From the NCBI GenBank assembly GCA_037157565.1, contig JAZHRO010000063.1, positions 156,786,501 through 156,850,500 of the forward strand: DNA of 64,000 nt. Reading direction: 5' to 3'. The position numbers and the translations under genes are program-made. A model generated the notes under the pieces. The model ran no database searches. It was given only the letters and a program-made list of their open reading frames with translations, and was not told where the DNA came from. The stretch comes from Thalassia testudinum. Lineage: Eukaryota > Streptophyta > Magnoliopsida > Alismatales > Hydrocharitaceae. Positions within the stretch are counted from its first letter, which is position 1, and each line of letters begins with the position of its first letter. Below are positions 11,274-21,609 of this stretch, piece after piece.

Positions 11274-12150
11274 TGATGATAACTTCATCATGAGCCATAA
11301 CTATCTTTAATTAGTCACAATCAAGAGACAAATGCTCCTACATAATCGCCTGAGAGCCATAACTCACTGAATATCCATTCTAAGAAGAGTGCATTAAATC
11401 AGGGTTAATTCTACAGTTTTAATAGCATATCATGAATGCAGAATAATCACGAAGTTTCCTAGGGGTTAATCTAAGGTGTAATCAGTATTAAAGTCAAATA
11501 AGAGGGTCTACATAGACAGAAATAAGGTTTCACGCAGCTCGAGAATAGATTCATAACCTAAAGTCTTAATTTCATACCTATTTAAATAACAGAGGTTCTG
11601 GCCAAAATAGAATTTATCTAAACCTTCTAAAATTCATAGAAAAATATTCCTTGAGATTTGGTACCCTTGATTTGACCTTTGGAACCCATTTTGACCTTAA
11701 ATAGTCACAAACGCAATTCTGCCCTATTTTGGGTTTTTTCGCAAATTTCCCAATCAAACTTGGTCAAAACAGAAATCCGACTTCGCCATCAGATTTGTTG
11801 GGTCCAAATTAGGTCCCAGCCACCATTGAGGTCAACCCGACCTCTAAGTAATGTTTGACCACTCTGAAACCTACTCGAATTAACACCAAATCCTACCATG
11901 TACTATAGGCAATGGGAACGCCTTCATCTCCTTCCTTCTCTCCTCGCCAGCCATAGCAGGAGCTTCTAGACCTCCTCATTGTCGTTGCTCCATCCAGGGG
12001 AGGCGTTCTCTTCCACGACGCCAAACAATCACAGCAGGCGTTCTCCTGCCCCTTTCGACCATTAACACTAAGCCCCCTTCCCTCCTCTCCATCTCTACTT
12101 CACTTCTCCCTCTTTAGATTTTAGTTTTGACCACTGATGCCACTATTCAC
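11274..12150 (+). repeat. 3' LTR of Q, first part (U3)
   Basis: Starts with the hairpin TGATGA-taac-TTCATCA and CATGAGCCATAACTA, also found at the start of solo LTR Y (46280). It is interrupted after 12150 by element N; 12146-12150 (TTCAC) is the left copy of N's duplication. Confidence 0.8.
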
Positions 12151-13542
12151 TGATGAGTCCATTTTAATGAACTATTGTTACGCCTAAGTTAACTTTAATC
12201 TTACCTTTTAGGTTTGTTAATAACTACATTAAGTTATAGAATGTTTGCATGCATCATTATTTAAGTTTACATCTATTTTATCGCATTGTATAACTTAATA
12301 TGTAATGATTTTATGTTTTGTTGTTGTAGATATAAAGTTGTAAAAGAACAAGAGGGGGTGAAATAAATTTACCCCAACAACCGCCTCACCCAATCTCCGG
12401 CAGCCTCAACACCCCCAACAGCAGTAGGCCAAAATTAGAAAAAGATGTTTGAAAATCCCTTTAGAGGCAGAGAGAGGAGATAAAAGAGGGACTTGCACAG
12501 GGGAGGAGGCTCTTCTGGTCATCTTCTTCTCCCCCTGGCGTGGACCCAATTGCAAGAGGAGTGTGCATTGTGGGAAGACCGCTTGCACTATGGACCATCA
12601 CCACCTTCCACACCCTACACCATGTCCTACAAACCACCCATAGGCCAGCACTCGCCCGCAAGCGTTGTATCCACTGCACCCTTCCAGTCTGTAGGCGTTG
12701 CACCCCATCCTACCCTCGCGTGCCTGCGCCATCGCCTTCCATCGCCAGCGCCTGTAGGCACCCTTCAAGCCTGCGTCCAACCAACTCCTCCAACCCACGC
12801 CAGTAGGCCACTCCCGCGCTCGCCCTACACACCTTGAGCGCGTGCGCACCCAGCATGCTGCAGCAGTGATGCTGCCCGTGCATCCACGCACGACTCTTCT
12901 CCTCCTCCTCCAACAGGCCGGCGGCCATCCTCCTTCGTCTGGCCGCCGCATCACTACCGTTGCGTAGCCCTCATCGAGGCATACCTCCCCGTCGACTCTC
13001 ACCGCCAACCATGCACAGCAGCCCATGCGAGGAAGAGAGAGGAGAAATCCTCTGTTTTCTTCTCCATTAATAATTACATTCAATGCCATTGCCAATTATA
13101 TATTCATTTTTATTCAGGCCACATTGCACTGATGCACTCATACTTTCCTGAAATTTTACGTGCATTATTTAACCTTGAATTTCAAATCAGAATTGCATGA
13201 AAGTTGAATTTATGTGATAAGCCATTACACATGCATCATACACATATTTTTGGAGCTTAATTCCTGACGTGAAAACTGCATAAATACCCATGAACCTTTA
13301 AAGAAATTGCAAGCTTCATTTAAAATAGCATATTCCTCGCAATAAAGTTGCAGAAGAGTATGCGAACTGTGTATTCCTTGACTCATGAATTTATTGGTCT
13401 ATTCCTCCCTGTGGATACGATATCCTTTATTGTGGTTTAAATTCATATCTATGTTAATTTTTGATTGGGAGATTTCCACCACATTAATTACAACGACATA
13501 TTCTTCTATTGCTACCATAAGAAAGCGAAAATCTCTTCGTTA
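12151..13542 (+). repeat. 5' LTR of N
   Basis: 1,392 bp. It has a hairpin near the start (GTCCATTTTAATGAAC, one base mutated), a TATA-like ATATAAAG at 12330, a GC-rich middle (12600-12990), and ends 'CTCTTCGTTA', where the 3' LTR has CGTCA. Long ORFs on both strands of the GC-rich part are not shared with any protein I recognise. Confidence 0.9.
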
Positions 13543-13545
13543 AAA

Positions 13546-13563
13546 TGGCGCCGTTGCCAGGGA
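13546..13563 (+). other. tRNA-Asp primer-binding site of N
   Basis: TGGCGCCGTTGCCAGGGA, three bases after the LTR. It matches the complement of the 3' end of plant tRNA-Asp(GTC) over the first 13 bases. The hairpin GTTGCC-AGGGA-GGCAAC (13553-13569) overlaps it. Confidence 0.9.
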
Positions 13564-14862
13564 GGCAACAGACGTAATAGATTCACGTTATTATTTTTTG
13601 AATATTCTGAGTTACGTAATTATCTGATCATTTTTTTTATTGTGCGAGGAATCTGACACGGCGATAGGCGCAGCAAAGCGATGACATTTAACTTGAACGA
13701 CGTGCATGACGGAGATGATCTTTTTGGTGGACCTTGACGCCACCTGGAGGCCAGCAACAGGAACACGTGGGCCTTGATCCCACGTGCATAGGCTTATGGA
13801 GAAGCCTGTTTTTTATTTATTCAGTAGATCTTAGTTTAGATTTAGTTTTGATAGACATTAGAATTTAATTACTGTCTTTTGGACCCTTGTTGGGTATTTT
13901 TGGGAATGTGTTCCCAGTGCTTCTTTATTTCTTATCGCTCTTGTATGCGGGAGCATATTTTTAGGAGCATGTTCCTATTTATTTAGATTATAGGATTATT
14001 TGAATTGTTTAAACTGCATGTTGGTTAGTTAGTTAGATTAGGTCTGTTTGCTTATTATTATTTTTGAAAATAAATATATATATTCGAACTGCCTGCTAGA
14101 AGCTGCATATCTATAGGACGACCATCTAGGACTGAATGAGCAACATCTAGTTTATTTTTACTACATTGCATATATTCCTGCACGAAGAAAGCTGGAGTAA
14201 GGTACGTCTTCTCTTGAGCATCAATTACCTGTCATGCGTCTGCATTGAACCTAAATCTAAGACCACTAAAGTGCTTGAATCGAATTAATTCAGTGGTCAC
14301 TTTAAAAATTGGGACTGTTAAGAGGTTGGACCTTAAAATCTGTGACTTAAAATTGTGTGCAAAAGGATCTTATTTGCAAAATTTCAAAACTCAAAACACA
14401 ATTGTATATTTGCACACCTGAGACATTGTGCACCTCACACATAAGGTCACTAGATAAATTTCTACCTCTCCTCTTTTGCACCACAAGGGAAGTTAGTCGG
14501 AATCAACAAGCCTATCCACCAAGTTACTTCGGTTCCTCGTGTGTGGGCTCGATTCGAGACTTCCATCCCTTGCAAGTAGGTCATAGGCACCAGCGAAGGT
14601 TGGCCTAAGAAGCGTAATTTTTTGCAAAACTTGTTTGACCACCAACTAAACATTTAATTCTAAGACCTACAATTTACTTAAAATAGATCCCACTGAATTT
14701 GCTTTTGCTTTAGTAGAACTCTCTATGAAGTTTCTGCTTGTATTCTGAATTCTTCTAAATCCTAAAAGAGTTAAAACTGTTTTGATTAAAGAAATAGATC
14801 ACCCTTACTCCTATCTTTTAGATTATTAGAGTCAATACTTCCCATCTTTTAACCAGGATCCC
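13564..14862 (+). other. Untranslated leader of N
   Basis: Non-coding, about 1.3 kb. It contains a donor-like AAGGTACGT (14198-14206) and ends in CTTTTAACCAGGATCCC just before the ORF, an acceptor-like sequence. Whether it is spliced is not known. Confidence 0.5.
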
Positions 14863-16724
14863 ATGCCCCGAGCATATCCATCCTTTGATGGGTACATTGA
14901 CAATTCATGGGATCATTCTTATTCTCATCCTGGGAGTACTGGCTTGATAACTCCCACTTTTGAGCAGAGCCTAGGAGCGAGATTTTCCAACCCTGAAATC
15001 CCTACTTCTATGCAAACACCCATCCCTCCCACCCTTCATGATTTTCCGTATCGAGGTTGGACCGATACCCCTAGGCAACCAGAGCCTGAAATTGACTATC
15101 CTCCCCAACCTGATAATAGTAGCCTCTCCTCTTTTATGATAGAAATGCAAAAACAACAAAAGGAAATGATGGAATCCATGGGAGAGATGTTGAAGAATAG
15201 TCAACAGTTAAATGAAGAAATAAGACAGCTTAGCTACACGCTTCCCAGTAATTCTAATCCTTACCCATACAACCATGATCATGCAAATAATCTGAGGAAA
15301 CCAATGGCAATACGGATCCAATTTTATGTAGCTATCACTTAGACTCTCCCAATGAGACACGGCCACTAGAGGAAAATGATTATAGTGATTATCCACCCGA
15401 GCTATATTGGAGTCAAAAGTAAGGGAAGATGGTACCTCTTGAGGACCTTCACCCCAATGACAGTATTCTCCTTACCCCTACCATCCCGGGTCAAGGGTGT
15501 ATTATTCCTTTCACTTCCCCTATTGATTATCTGGTAGAATCTCATTCTACCCTTAGTGAGCCTACTCCCGACCCTCCACTTAGGGAATCAACACCTATCA
15601 TTCAGTATCCTGAGGATTTAAATGCACCCAATGAAGGTGACCCTAACGGAATGGAGGATGAATTAGATCAATTTTGGTCTCAGGGATATGAAGAGTCTAT
15701 TTTAGAGGATGAGGATGCCCCAATAGAGGAACCTGGACTGAAAATATGGAATGAATTACAGGGGAATTATTTATTTTTTAAGGATTTACCTCCAGAGGAT
15801 ATAAACAATATGGTCAAATCCAGATTCCTCCCTTCGTTTGACAGTCATCCTCCATCAAAATAGGAGTTGCTATTAGAGGAGGAAAAATAAAATAGTGAGA
15901 AGTCTATAAGAGACTCTCAGGGACAAAACACGTCAATTGAGGATTTATACCCCAAGAAGAATAACGAATTCAATGATATAGGCTTGCTCCAAAATATTAA
16001 GACTGATCCTCCTTTAGGAATAATTAAGGATACTGATCCAACTCCTGTCTTCAATAATGAATCACATATACACCCCAACAAAAATTTGAGTGAACCAAAC
16101 GAATCCAGGGATGAGCTTAATGATAATGATTCAGACATTTTGACCCTGCCATCAAAGACTTGTAATTTGGAGTCTACCCTTGATTCAAATATGATTCCGA
16201 TCATTAATGTTAGGTAGGGTAACCTGAAGTTGTCTACAACTGTTAGGGAGTATACACAATCTGAATCATTGTTGGAATTAGACTTAACACCGACTAAGCC
16301 CTCATTGGACTTAACCATTACCTTTCAACACTATAAACAACCCTTATACTCCCTAACCAATCCTTGGCTCAGATCTCTGCTCATGTACATTCCTTCTGGA
16401 GAACATATCAAGCTAGTACATCCTCGGGTAGAATGGCGAGTGTGGATTGATGCTTGTAATTTTACTCTCACCATTCAAGGGTTTGAACTAATAATGTTTA
16501 TATCTTTTACAACTCGTCCTGCTTTGGAGGATCCTTGTTATCCTCCACTTATTCCATTTCAGGAGGTCCCTTTTCATATTCCTTTTGTTATTCTTAGCCA
16601 ACGAGGTTCTCCGTTGTCATATCTTCTGGCAAGCATTTGGGATTATGTTGCATCATCAACTCGCCAACATCCGTGGCTACCTATTTTCCAGGCCTGCGCT
16701 GTTACACATATTTTTAGGGCTTAA
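14863..16724 (+). pseudogene. N internal ORF: acidic protein with coiled coil and conserved C-terminal part
   Basis: Start ATG at 14863 in GATCCCATGCCC, just after the leader. Residues 1-90 are Y/P/D/S-rich; about 90-125 form a Met/Gln/Glu-rich coiled coil (EMQKQQKEMMESMGEMLKN). After a one-frame shift near 15300 one frame runs to the TAA at 16722, with stops at about 15421, 15861, 15888 and 16215. The middle is acidic (ELDQFWSQGYEESILEDEDA). The last ~150 residues look folded and hydrophobic, with NPWLRSLLMYIPSGEHIKLV and VEWRVWIDACNF. No Gag, zinc knuckle, protease or polymerase motif is seen. The few lesions and the low LTR divergence suggest it was intact at insertion. Unknown function; an element-encoded structural or RNA-binding protein is one possibility. 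Confidence 0.7.
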
Positions 16725-16738
16725 CCTTCTATATCTGG

Positions 16739-16771
16739 AACCAGACTTACAGGTTCCTTCTAAGTCTGGTT
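16739..16771 (+). repeat. Stem-loop after the N ORF
   Basis: AACCAGACTT (16739-16748) and AAGTCTGGTT (16762-16771) form a perfect 10-bp stem with a 13-nt loop, 14 bases after the stop codon. Confidence 0.75.
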
Positions 16772-16793
16772 GCTGACAGAAAATGCAGTGCTT

Positions 16794-16807
16794 GTTGGGA
16801 GGCAACC
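16794..16807 (+). promoter_or_regulatory. GGGAGGCAACC motif downstream of the ORF (N)
   Basis: GTTGGGAGGCAACC. The same GGGAGGCAAC string occurs next to the PBS of N (13560-13569) and downstream of integrase in B (27221-27231, minus strand). Confidence 0.65.
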
Positions 16808-16870
16808 TAGCGTTCTGGATAACACCATTGTTAGGTGATTTCTTTCCTTTCTCCCCCTGTTTTAATTTTA

Positions 16871-16906
16871 CAATGGGGACATTGTAGAATTTAGGCATGG
16901 GGGGGT
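16871..16906 (+). promoter_or_regulatory. Conserved post-ORF motif with internal polypurine tract (N)
   Basis: CAATGGGGACATTGTAGAAT then TTAGGCATGGGGGGGT, about 1.5 kb upstream of the terminal PPT that shares its core. Confidence 0.85.
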
Positions 16907-18380
16907 GCATTTTGCATTTTAGGAAGTATTCACACATTTAGGTTAGCATATAAAAAGAAAATTCTCTTTTCTTGAGCTGAATGGGTTAGTCCCTAGCAGA
17001 ATACCTTTGTCATTGGAGGTTTTTCTTCCTGAATTATTTCTTAAGTTTAGAATCCAGTACATTTATTTCACGTGCACGTAGACTTGGTAATGGATCTTAA
17101 GGAAAACCAATAAGCATTTGTAGTCTACTAAACCTTTGGACAGTTCATAGGGAGTCAAGCATACTATCTTCTAGTAAATCCACCTCACATTTGAGAGAAG
17201 AAAGTAGAGAGATTATTGGTGTGCTAAGTCTAGTACAAGGACTCTTAAGTTTTGGATAATTAGATGATGATACTTGAGAGTTAGGCGTAGTTTTCGCTCT
17301 CTGTTCCTGTGTGCATACTTTGTGTGAATTCCTGAGAGTCACTAAATAAGGCAGATACACAGAGATGGAGTCTTCATAAATCTATGACTATGGTTGATGG
17401 TTATGACCATCCTTCATAGAGTCCTTAGCTGAAGGAGGGTAATAGTATCAAAGGTCAGAAATACGGCTGTCCTATCCATTCCTTCCTAGAGCCGAGAATA
17501 GGCACTTCCACCAAATAAGCCACACCATATCCTCTTGACCATCATCATCCCTAATAATGCCACATAAATAAAAGTCTGTATCGTGTTGTGTTGATTAATA
17601 AAGAAGAAAAAGAAGAAACAGGAAGAAGAAAAAGAAGAAACAATTATATTACAAAAAAAAAAGAAAGGAAGAAGAAGAAAAGAGAGAGAGAGAAAAAAAA
17701 AGAAGAAAAAGAAAAGAGTCCAGGGTTATCGTTGTAACATTATTTCTGAGGCAACAAAACACCTATCACATTCCACCAAATATGACCAATACCTACCTTT
17801 CAGTATTTCTAATCACCTGAATACTGGTTGAGGACTCTAACTTAGTTATAGAGTTACTGGGACTTTAATTGAAATGTGGATGCCATGTGAGGCCACCAAA
17901 CAGTGAGTACAATTATCTGGTGAGATTTGTGATCTTAGAAAGAAAAAAAAAAGAAAAGAGTGAGCGCCCAGGAACATTAAGAGAGCACAGTTGTTTAGCC
18001 TCTCTCCGAGTTGACTTGTCTAATAATCTAGAGATCTAGAGTCTCTAGTACTAGATTACTTGTAGCACCAGATGAGTGTGTGCCACCAAATACAAATCCA
18101 TTCAACTCGATATCTCCTACCTAAGCCAAACGCCAGGGTCAAATTACAGATTATCTTCTGCTTTATCCCCAAGGCAAGTAGTTGCGTATCCTGACAGCAA
18201 TATTTACCAAGGGTGAAGTACAAACTCCCAATGCGAATTGGCCCTTTCACTTGGATCTGTTACTTAGGCTATTATCACGTCACATTTGTCTGGATCTCTA
18301 AAGTTTTGAAATAAGAAAAGAAGGAATCTTCTGATTACTTATATCATTTATCATTTTTGCTAGGGACTAGCAAATCTTAG
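16907..18380 (+). other. 3' untranslated region of N, shared with A and Z2
   Basis: Non-coding. It aligns by eye with the 3' UTRs of A (36346-37826, minus) and Z2 (56656-58150, minus): a 'CTATCCATTCCTTCC...GCCGAGAATAGGCACTTCC' block (17474-17512), an A/G-rich tract (17600-17720), and 'GAGAGCACAGTTGTTTAGCC' (17981-18000) before the hairpin CTAGAGA/TCTCTAG (18028-18048). Confidence 0.8.
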
Positions 18381-18390
18381 GCATGGGGGT
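18360..18390 (+). promoter_or_regulatory. Extended polypurine tract of N
   Basis: CTAGGGACTAGCAA...TTAGGCATGGGGGT, ending three bases before the 3' LTR. The CTAGGGACTAGCAA part is conserved in A, B and Z2. Confidence 0.85.
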
Positions 18391-18393
18391 CTT

Positions 18394-19904
18394 TGGTGAG
18401 TCCATTTTAATGGACTATTGTTACGCCTAAGTTAACTTTAATCTTACCTTTTAGGTTTGTTAATAACTACATTAAGTTATAGAATGTTTGCATGCATCGT
18501 TATTTAAGTTTACATCTATTTTATCACATTCTATAACTTAATATGTAATGATTTTATGTTTTGTTGCTGTACGTATAAAGTTGGAAAAGAACAAGAGGAG
18601 GTGAAAGAAATTTACCCCAACAACCGCCTCACCCAATCAGTAGCGACCTTAACACCCCCAACAGCCACCAGCCAAAATTAGAAAATGATTTTTGAAAATC
18701 CCTTTAGAGGCGGAGAGAAGAGATAAAAGAGGGACTTGCACAGGGGAGGAGGATCTTCGGGTTATCTTCTTCTCCCCCTGGCGGGGACCCAATTGTGAGA
18801 AGAGTGTGCACTATGGGAAGACCGCTTGCACTGTGAACCATCACCGCCTTCCACACCCTACACTGCGCCCTGCAAGCCGCCTGCAAGCTAGTACTCACTC
18901 GCAGGCGCTGCATCCACCGCACCCTTGCAGTCTACAGGTGCTGCACCCCATCCTGCCCTCGCGTGCCTGCGCCATCGCCTTCCATCTCTAGCACCTGCAG
19001 GCGCCCTTCAAGCCTGCGTCCAACCAACGCCTCCAACCAATGCCCGCAGGTGCCCTTCAAGCCTGTGCCTGTGCCATCGCCTTCCATTGCCAGGGCCCAC
19101 AGGCGCCCTTCAAGCCTGCGTCCAACCAACGCCTCTAACCCACACCTACAGGCTACTCCCACACTCGCCCTATACACCTTGAGCAAGCACGCGCCCAGCA
19201 ACGCTGCCCGCGCATCCATGTGCGGTTGTTCTCCTCCTCCAATAGGCCGGCAGCCATCCTCCTCCGTTCGGCCACCGCCGACCACCTCTGGCCACTACGT
19301 CACCGCCGTTACTTCGCCCTCGTCGAGGTGCACCGCCCCGTCGACTCTCGCAACCAACCATGCACGGCCGCCCACGTGAGGAAGAGAGAGGAGAAATCTG
19401 CTATTTTCTTCTCTATTAATAATTACATTCAATGCCATTGCCAATTATATATTCATATTTTATTCAGGCCACATTGCATTGATGCACTCATACTTTCCTG
19501 AAATTATTTCACTTGTGTTATGTGCATGATTTAACCTTCAATTTCAAATCAGAATTCCATAAAAGTTGAATTTACATGATAAGCCATTACACATGCATCA
19601 TACACATATTTTTGGAGCTTAATTCCTGATGTGAAAACTGCATAAATACCCCTAAACCTTTAAAGAAATTGCAAGCTTCATTTAAAATAGCATATTTCTC
19701 GCATTAAAGTTGCAGAAGAGTATGTGAACTGTGTATTCCTTGACTCATGAATTTATTGGTCTATTCCTCCCTGTGCATACGACATCCTTTATTGTGATTT
19801 AAATTCATATCTATGTTAATTTTTGATTGAGAGATTTCCACCACATTAATTACAATGACATATTCTTCTATTGCTATCATAAGAAAGTGAAAATCTCTCC
19901 GTCA
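18394..19904 (+). repeat. 3' LTR of N
   Basis: 1,511 bp, homologous throughout to 12151-13542. The extra ~119 bp come from a tandem duplication at about 18965-19150 of a unit holding 'GCCATCGCCTTCCAT' and 'CCCTTCAAGCCTGCGTCC'. The hairpin GTCCATT/AATGGAC (18400-18415) is intact here. TATA-like GTATAAAG at 18573. Confidence 0.9.
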
Positions 19905-19909
19905 TTCAC

Positions 19910-21228
19910 CCTCCATCTTCCCCAGGTATGGCATACCTCCAATGTAACCAACCACCATCCATACACCACCAAATGCACCTACTCCACCTTCACCAACTCC
20001 GCCTCATCTCGCCCAACAAAACCCCTCATCCTATTTCATAGATTACCCACTCCAACTCTTCACCGAACAAACCCACATCCGTTCACCCCTTCCACCTTCT
20101 GGCCACCACACACCTTAATTCTCCATGAAACCACTGCCATCAGCTTTGCCAAGTCTCGGTGAATCCTTTGAGCTTTTTAACCGGGGCTTGTAGCCCATGC
20201 CACATGTTTTAGGCATTCACTGTCCACTCGCTGCCATCGTCTTGCCCTTGTTTGCATTCCTCCAGCAAGCTCAAGGCTTAAGTTCACTTCCAAGAGATGC
20301 AGACTACGTTTGCGTCTCTAGTTGCAGCGCCAATTAGAATCACGAAGCCTCCATTAGCTACAACACACCCAATTGACGAAGCCTCTGCTGTGGTTTTTGC
20401 ACAAAGAAGAGTGCATTCACTTTTCTACCACATCGTGATTAGATGGGCACATGCAGATGCATAAATTGCTTTTGTGAAGTGAGTAGTTCACCCAAGACAC
20501 TGAGGGGTCGGGTCCCTAACCCCCACGCACACCCGCCTACCCATATACCTGCCTATGCTTACTCCTCACCTGCGACCCAGACCCATGTCCTAGACCCTGG
20601 TCAAACCCGATTACCTGGTTACCAGTATCCTAATTCGATTACATGCCGGGTCTTTGAGAGTAGGGGAGGAGTGAGATTTGTGAGAGAGAGGGGAAGGGTT
20701 TTGCTTTCGAAAGGCTTGGCCTTGTGCTCTCAACACTTAGTCTTTGAAGAGAGGCTATGCTCTGTGCATAAGAAGGCATTGAAGGCTTTAAGGAAAAGGA
20801 AGGCTTGTGAAGAAGAAGGCTTAGAGGATAGAAGCCTTGTGTTATTGAGGCTAAGTGTTGAGACACTTAAGCCATCTGAGGAAGGAAACCAACATTTGAT
20901 TCTGAGTATTGTAGCCTTGAGAACATTGTTGACTTATTTGGCTACATTGAATGGTTGGGATATATGCTTAAATAAACTAGAATAATTGGTGATTTAAATC
21001 ACCATTCTTTTGTCTACTTGATTTCCTTTCTTATTGAATATATTTCCGAGTATTTGATTCATTAAATATCTTCTATAGCATCTATTTATTGTGCTCATCG
21101 ATTCTGAATGAAGATTAATGTATGAATTCCATATTTGTTCCCTGTGATCGACCACGAACTCCATTTTAGAATCTGAGCATACAAATTTAAATGATTTGAG
21201 CGATTTTGTCCTATGCTATGATGCATCA
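19910..21228 (+). repeat. 3' LTR of Q, second part
   Basis: Resumes after N's right duplication copy (19905-19909). A stretch near 20575-20650 ('AAACCCGATTACC') matches Y near 48310, placing both in one LTR family. It ends with the block 'GTTCCCTGTGATCGACCACG' (about 21140) and ATGCATCA at 21228. The ORF at 20443-20985 lies in this LTR and shows no coding signs beyond length. Confidence 0.7.
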
Positions 21229-21609
21229 GTTTAATAACGGCAATTTTGCTTAAACAGGTTCAAACTGGAATCTTGCACATAAATATGTGACAAAAAAAAA
21301 TCAGGTCTAGAGGTTGTAAGATATAGTAGTGAACCTATCATACCCTGGTATTTTTTTTCATCTACTTTCTTGCCAGATAAGTCTTCACCAAGAAAAGTAG
21401 ATGGAGCAATTGGAGTTTCTTTTCCTTTTTCATTGTCAAAGTCAAACTTCTTGAGAATTTAGACATACTTTGTTTGACTAATGTAAATGCCTATGTTCAA
21501 TTGTTGTATCTAGAGACTTAAGAAGAACTTGACTTTACCCATCATACTCATCTTGAACTTAGTCATCATAGTCTCACTAAAGCTTTGACATAGGAACTCC
21601 TTTGTTGAT
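21229..21609 (-). pseudogene. Ty1/copia reverse transcriptase, C-terminal part (element C)
   Basis: Read on the minus strand it gives the later part of a copia RT: FKMSMMGKVKFFLSLQIQQL, then a degenerate 'LKKF' region, KKVDEK and GMIGSLLYLTTSRPDF. These are typical of the palm/connection region after the YVDD motif. The first part of the same gene is at 51558-52100; H is inserted between IIFGS and the STKEF segment, with TTGAT duplicated (21605-21609 and 51553-51557). The relic is cut on the left by the LTR of Q. It has stop codons and is not functional. Confidence 0.85.

Larger units (their letters stand above)
12151..19904 (+). mobile_element. Element N: complete non-autonomous LTR retrotransposon
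   Basis: Two LTRs (12151-13542, 18394-19904) start TGRTGAGTCC and end CGTTA/CGTCA. A perfect 5-bp duplication TTCAC flanks them (12146-12150, 19905-19909). Between them are a tRNA-Asp PBS, a leader, one ORF of about 620 codons, the conserved motif, a 3' UTR and a PPT. No gag, protease, RT, RNase H or integrase is found, so N must have moved using proteins from another element. LTRs sampled over the first 250 bases differ at about 4% of positions, so the insertion is fairly recent. Its 3' UTR and LTR start match element A. Confidence 0.92.
1..21228 (+). mobile_element. Element Q: 3' part of a non-autonomous Ty3/gypsy-type LTR retrotransposon, with two nested insertions
   Basis: Q consists of internal sequence (1-1904 and 9102-11273) and a 3' LTR (11274-12150 and 19910-21228); its 5' end lies outside the window. 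Element P splits the ORF and element N splits the 3' LTR. Joining the sides of P at the ACCAG duplication restores a continuous reading frame, so 1-1904 and 9102 onward belong to one element. A purine-rich PPT sits directly before an LTR starting TGATGATAAC. The LTR end at 21228 (ATGCATCA) is inferred because Ty1/copia coding sequence starts right after it. No gag, RT or integrase is visible. The LTR belongs to the same family as solo LTR Y. Confidence 0.8.

Noticed and set aside
12598..13095. 165-codon ORF on the minus strand
   Set aside because: It is in the GC-rich middle of the 5' LTR of N. The 3' LTR does not keep it as one frame, and overlapping ORFs exist in most frames.
13546..13569. 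tRNA gene fragment
   Set aside because: Only the complement of the tRNA-Asp 3' end is present, next to an LTR end, which is a primer-binding site. No A/B box or cloverleaf is seen.
20443..20985. 180-codon plus-strand ORF
   Set aside because: It sits in the 3' LTR of Q, in sequence related to non-coding parts of Y; the product is low-complexity and unlike any protein I know.
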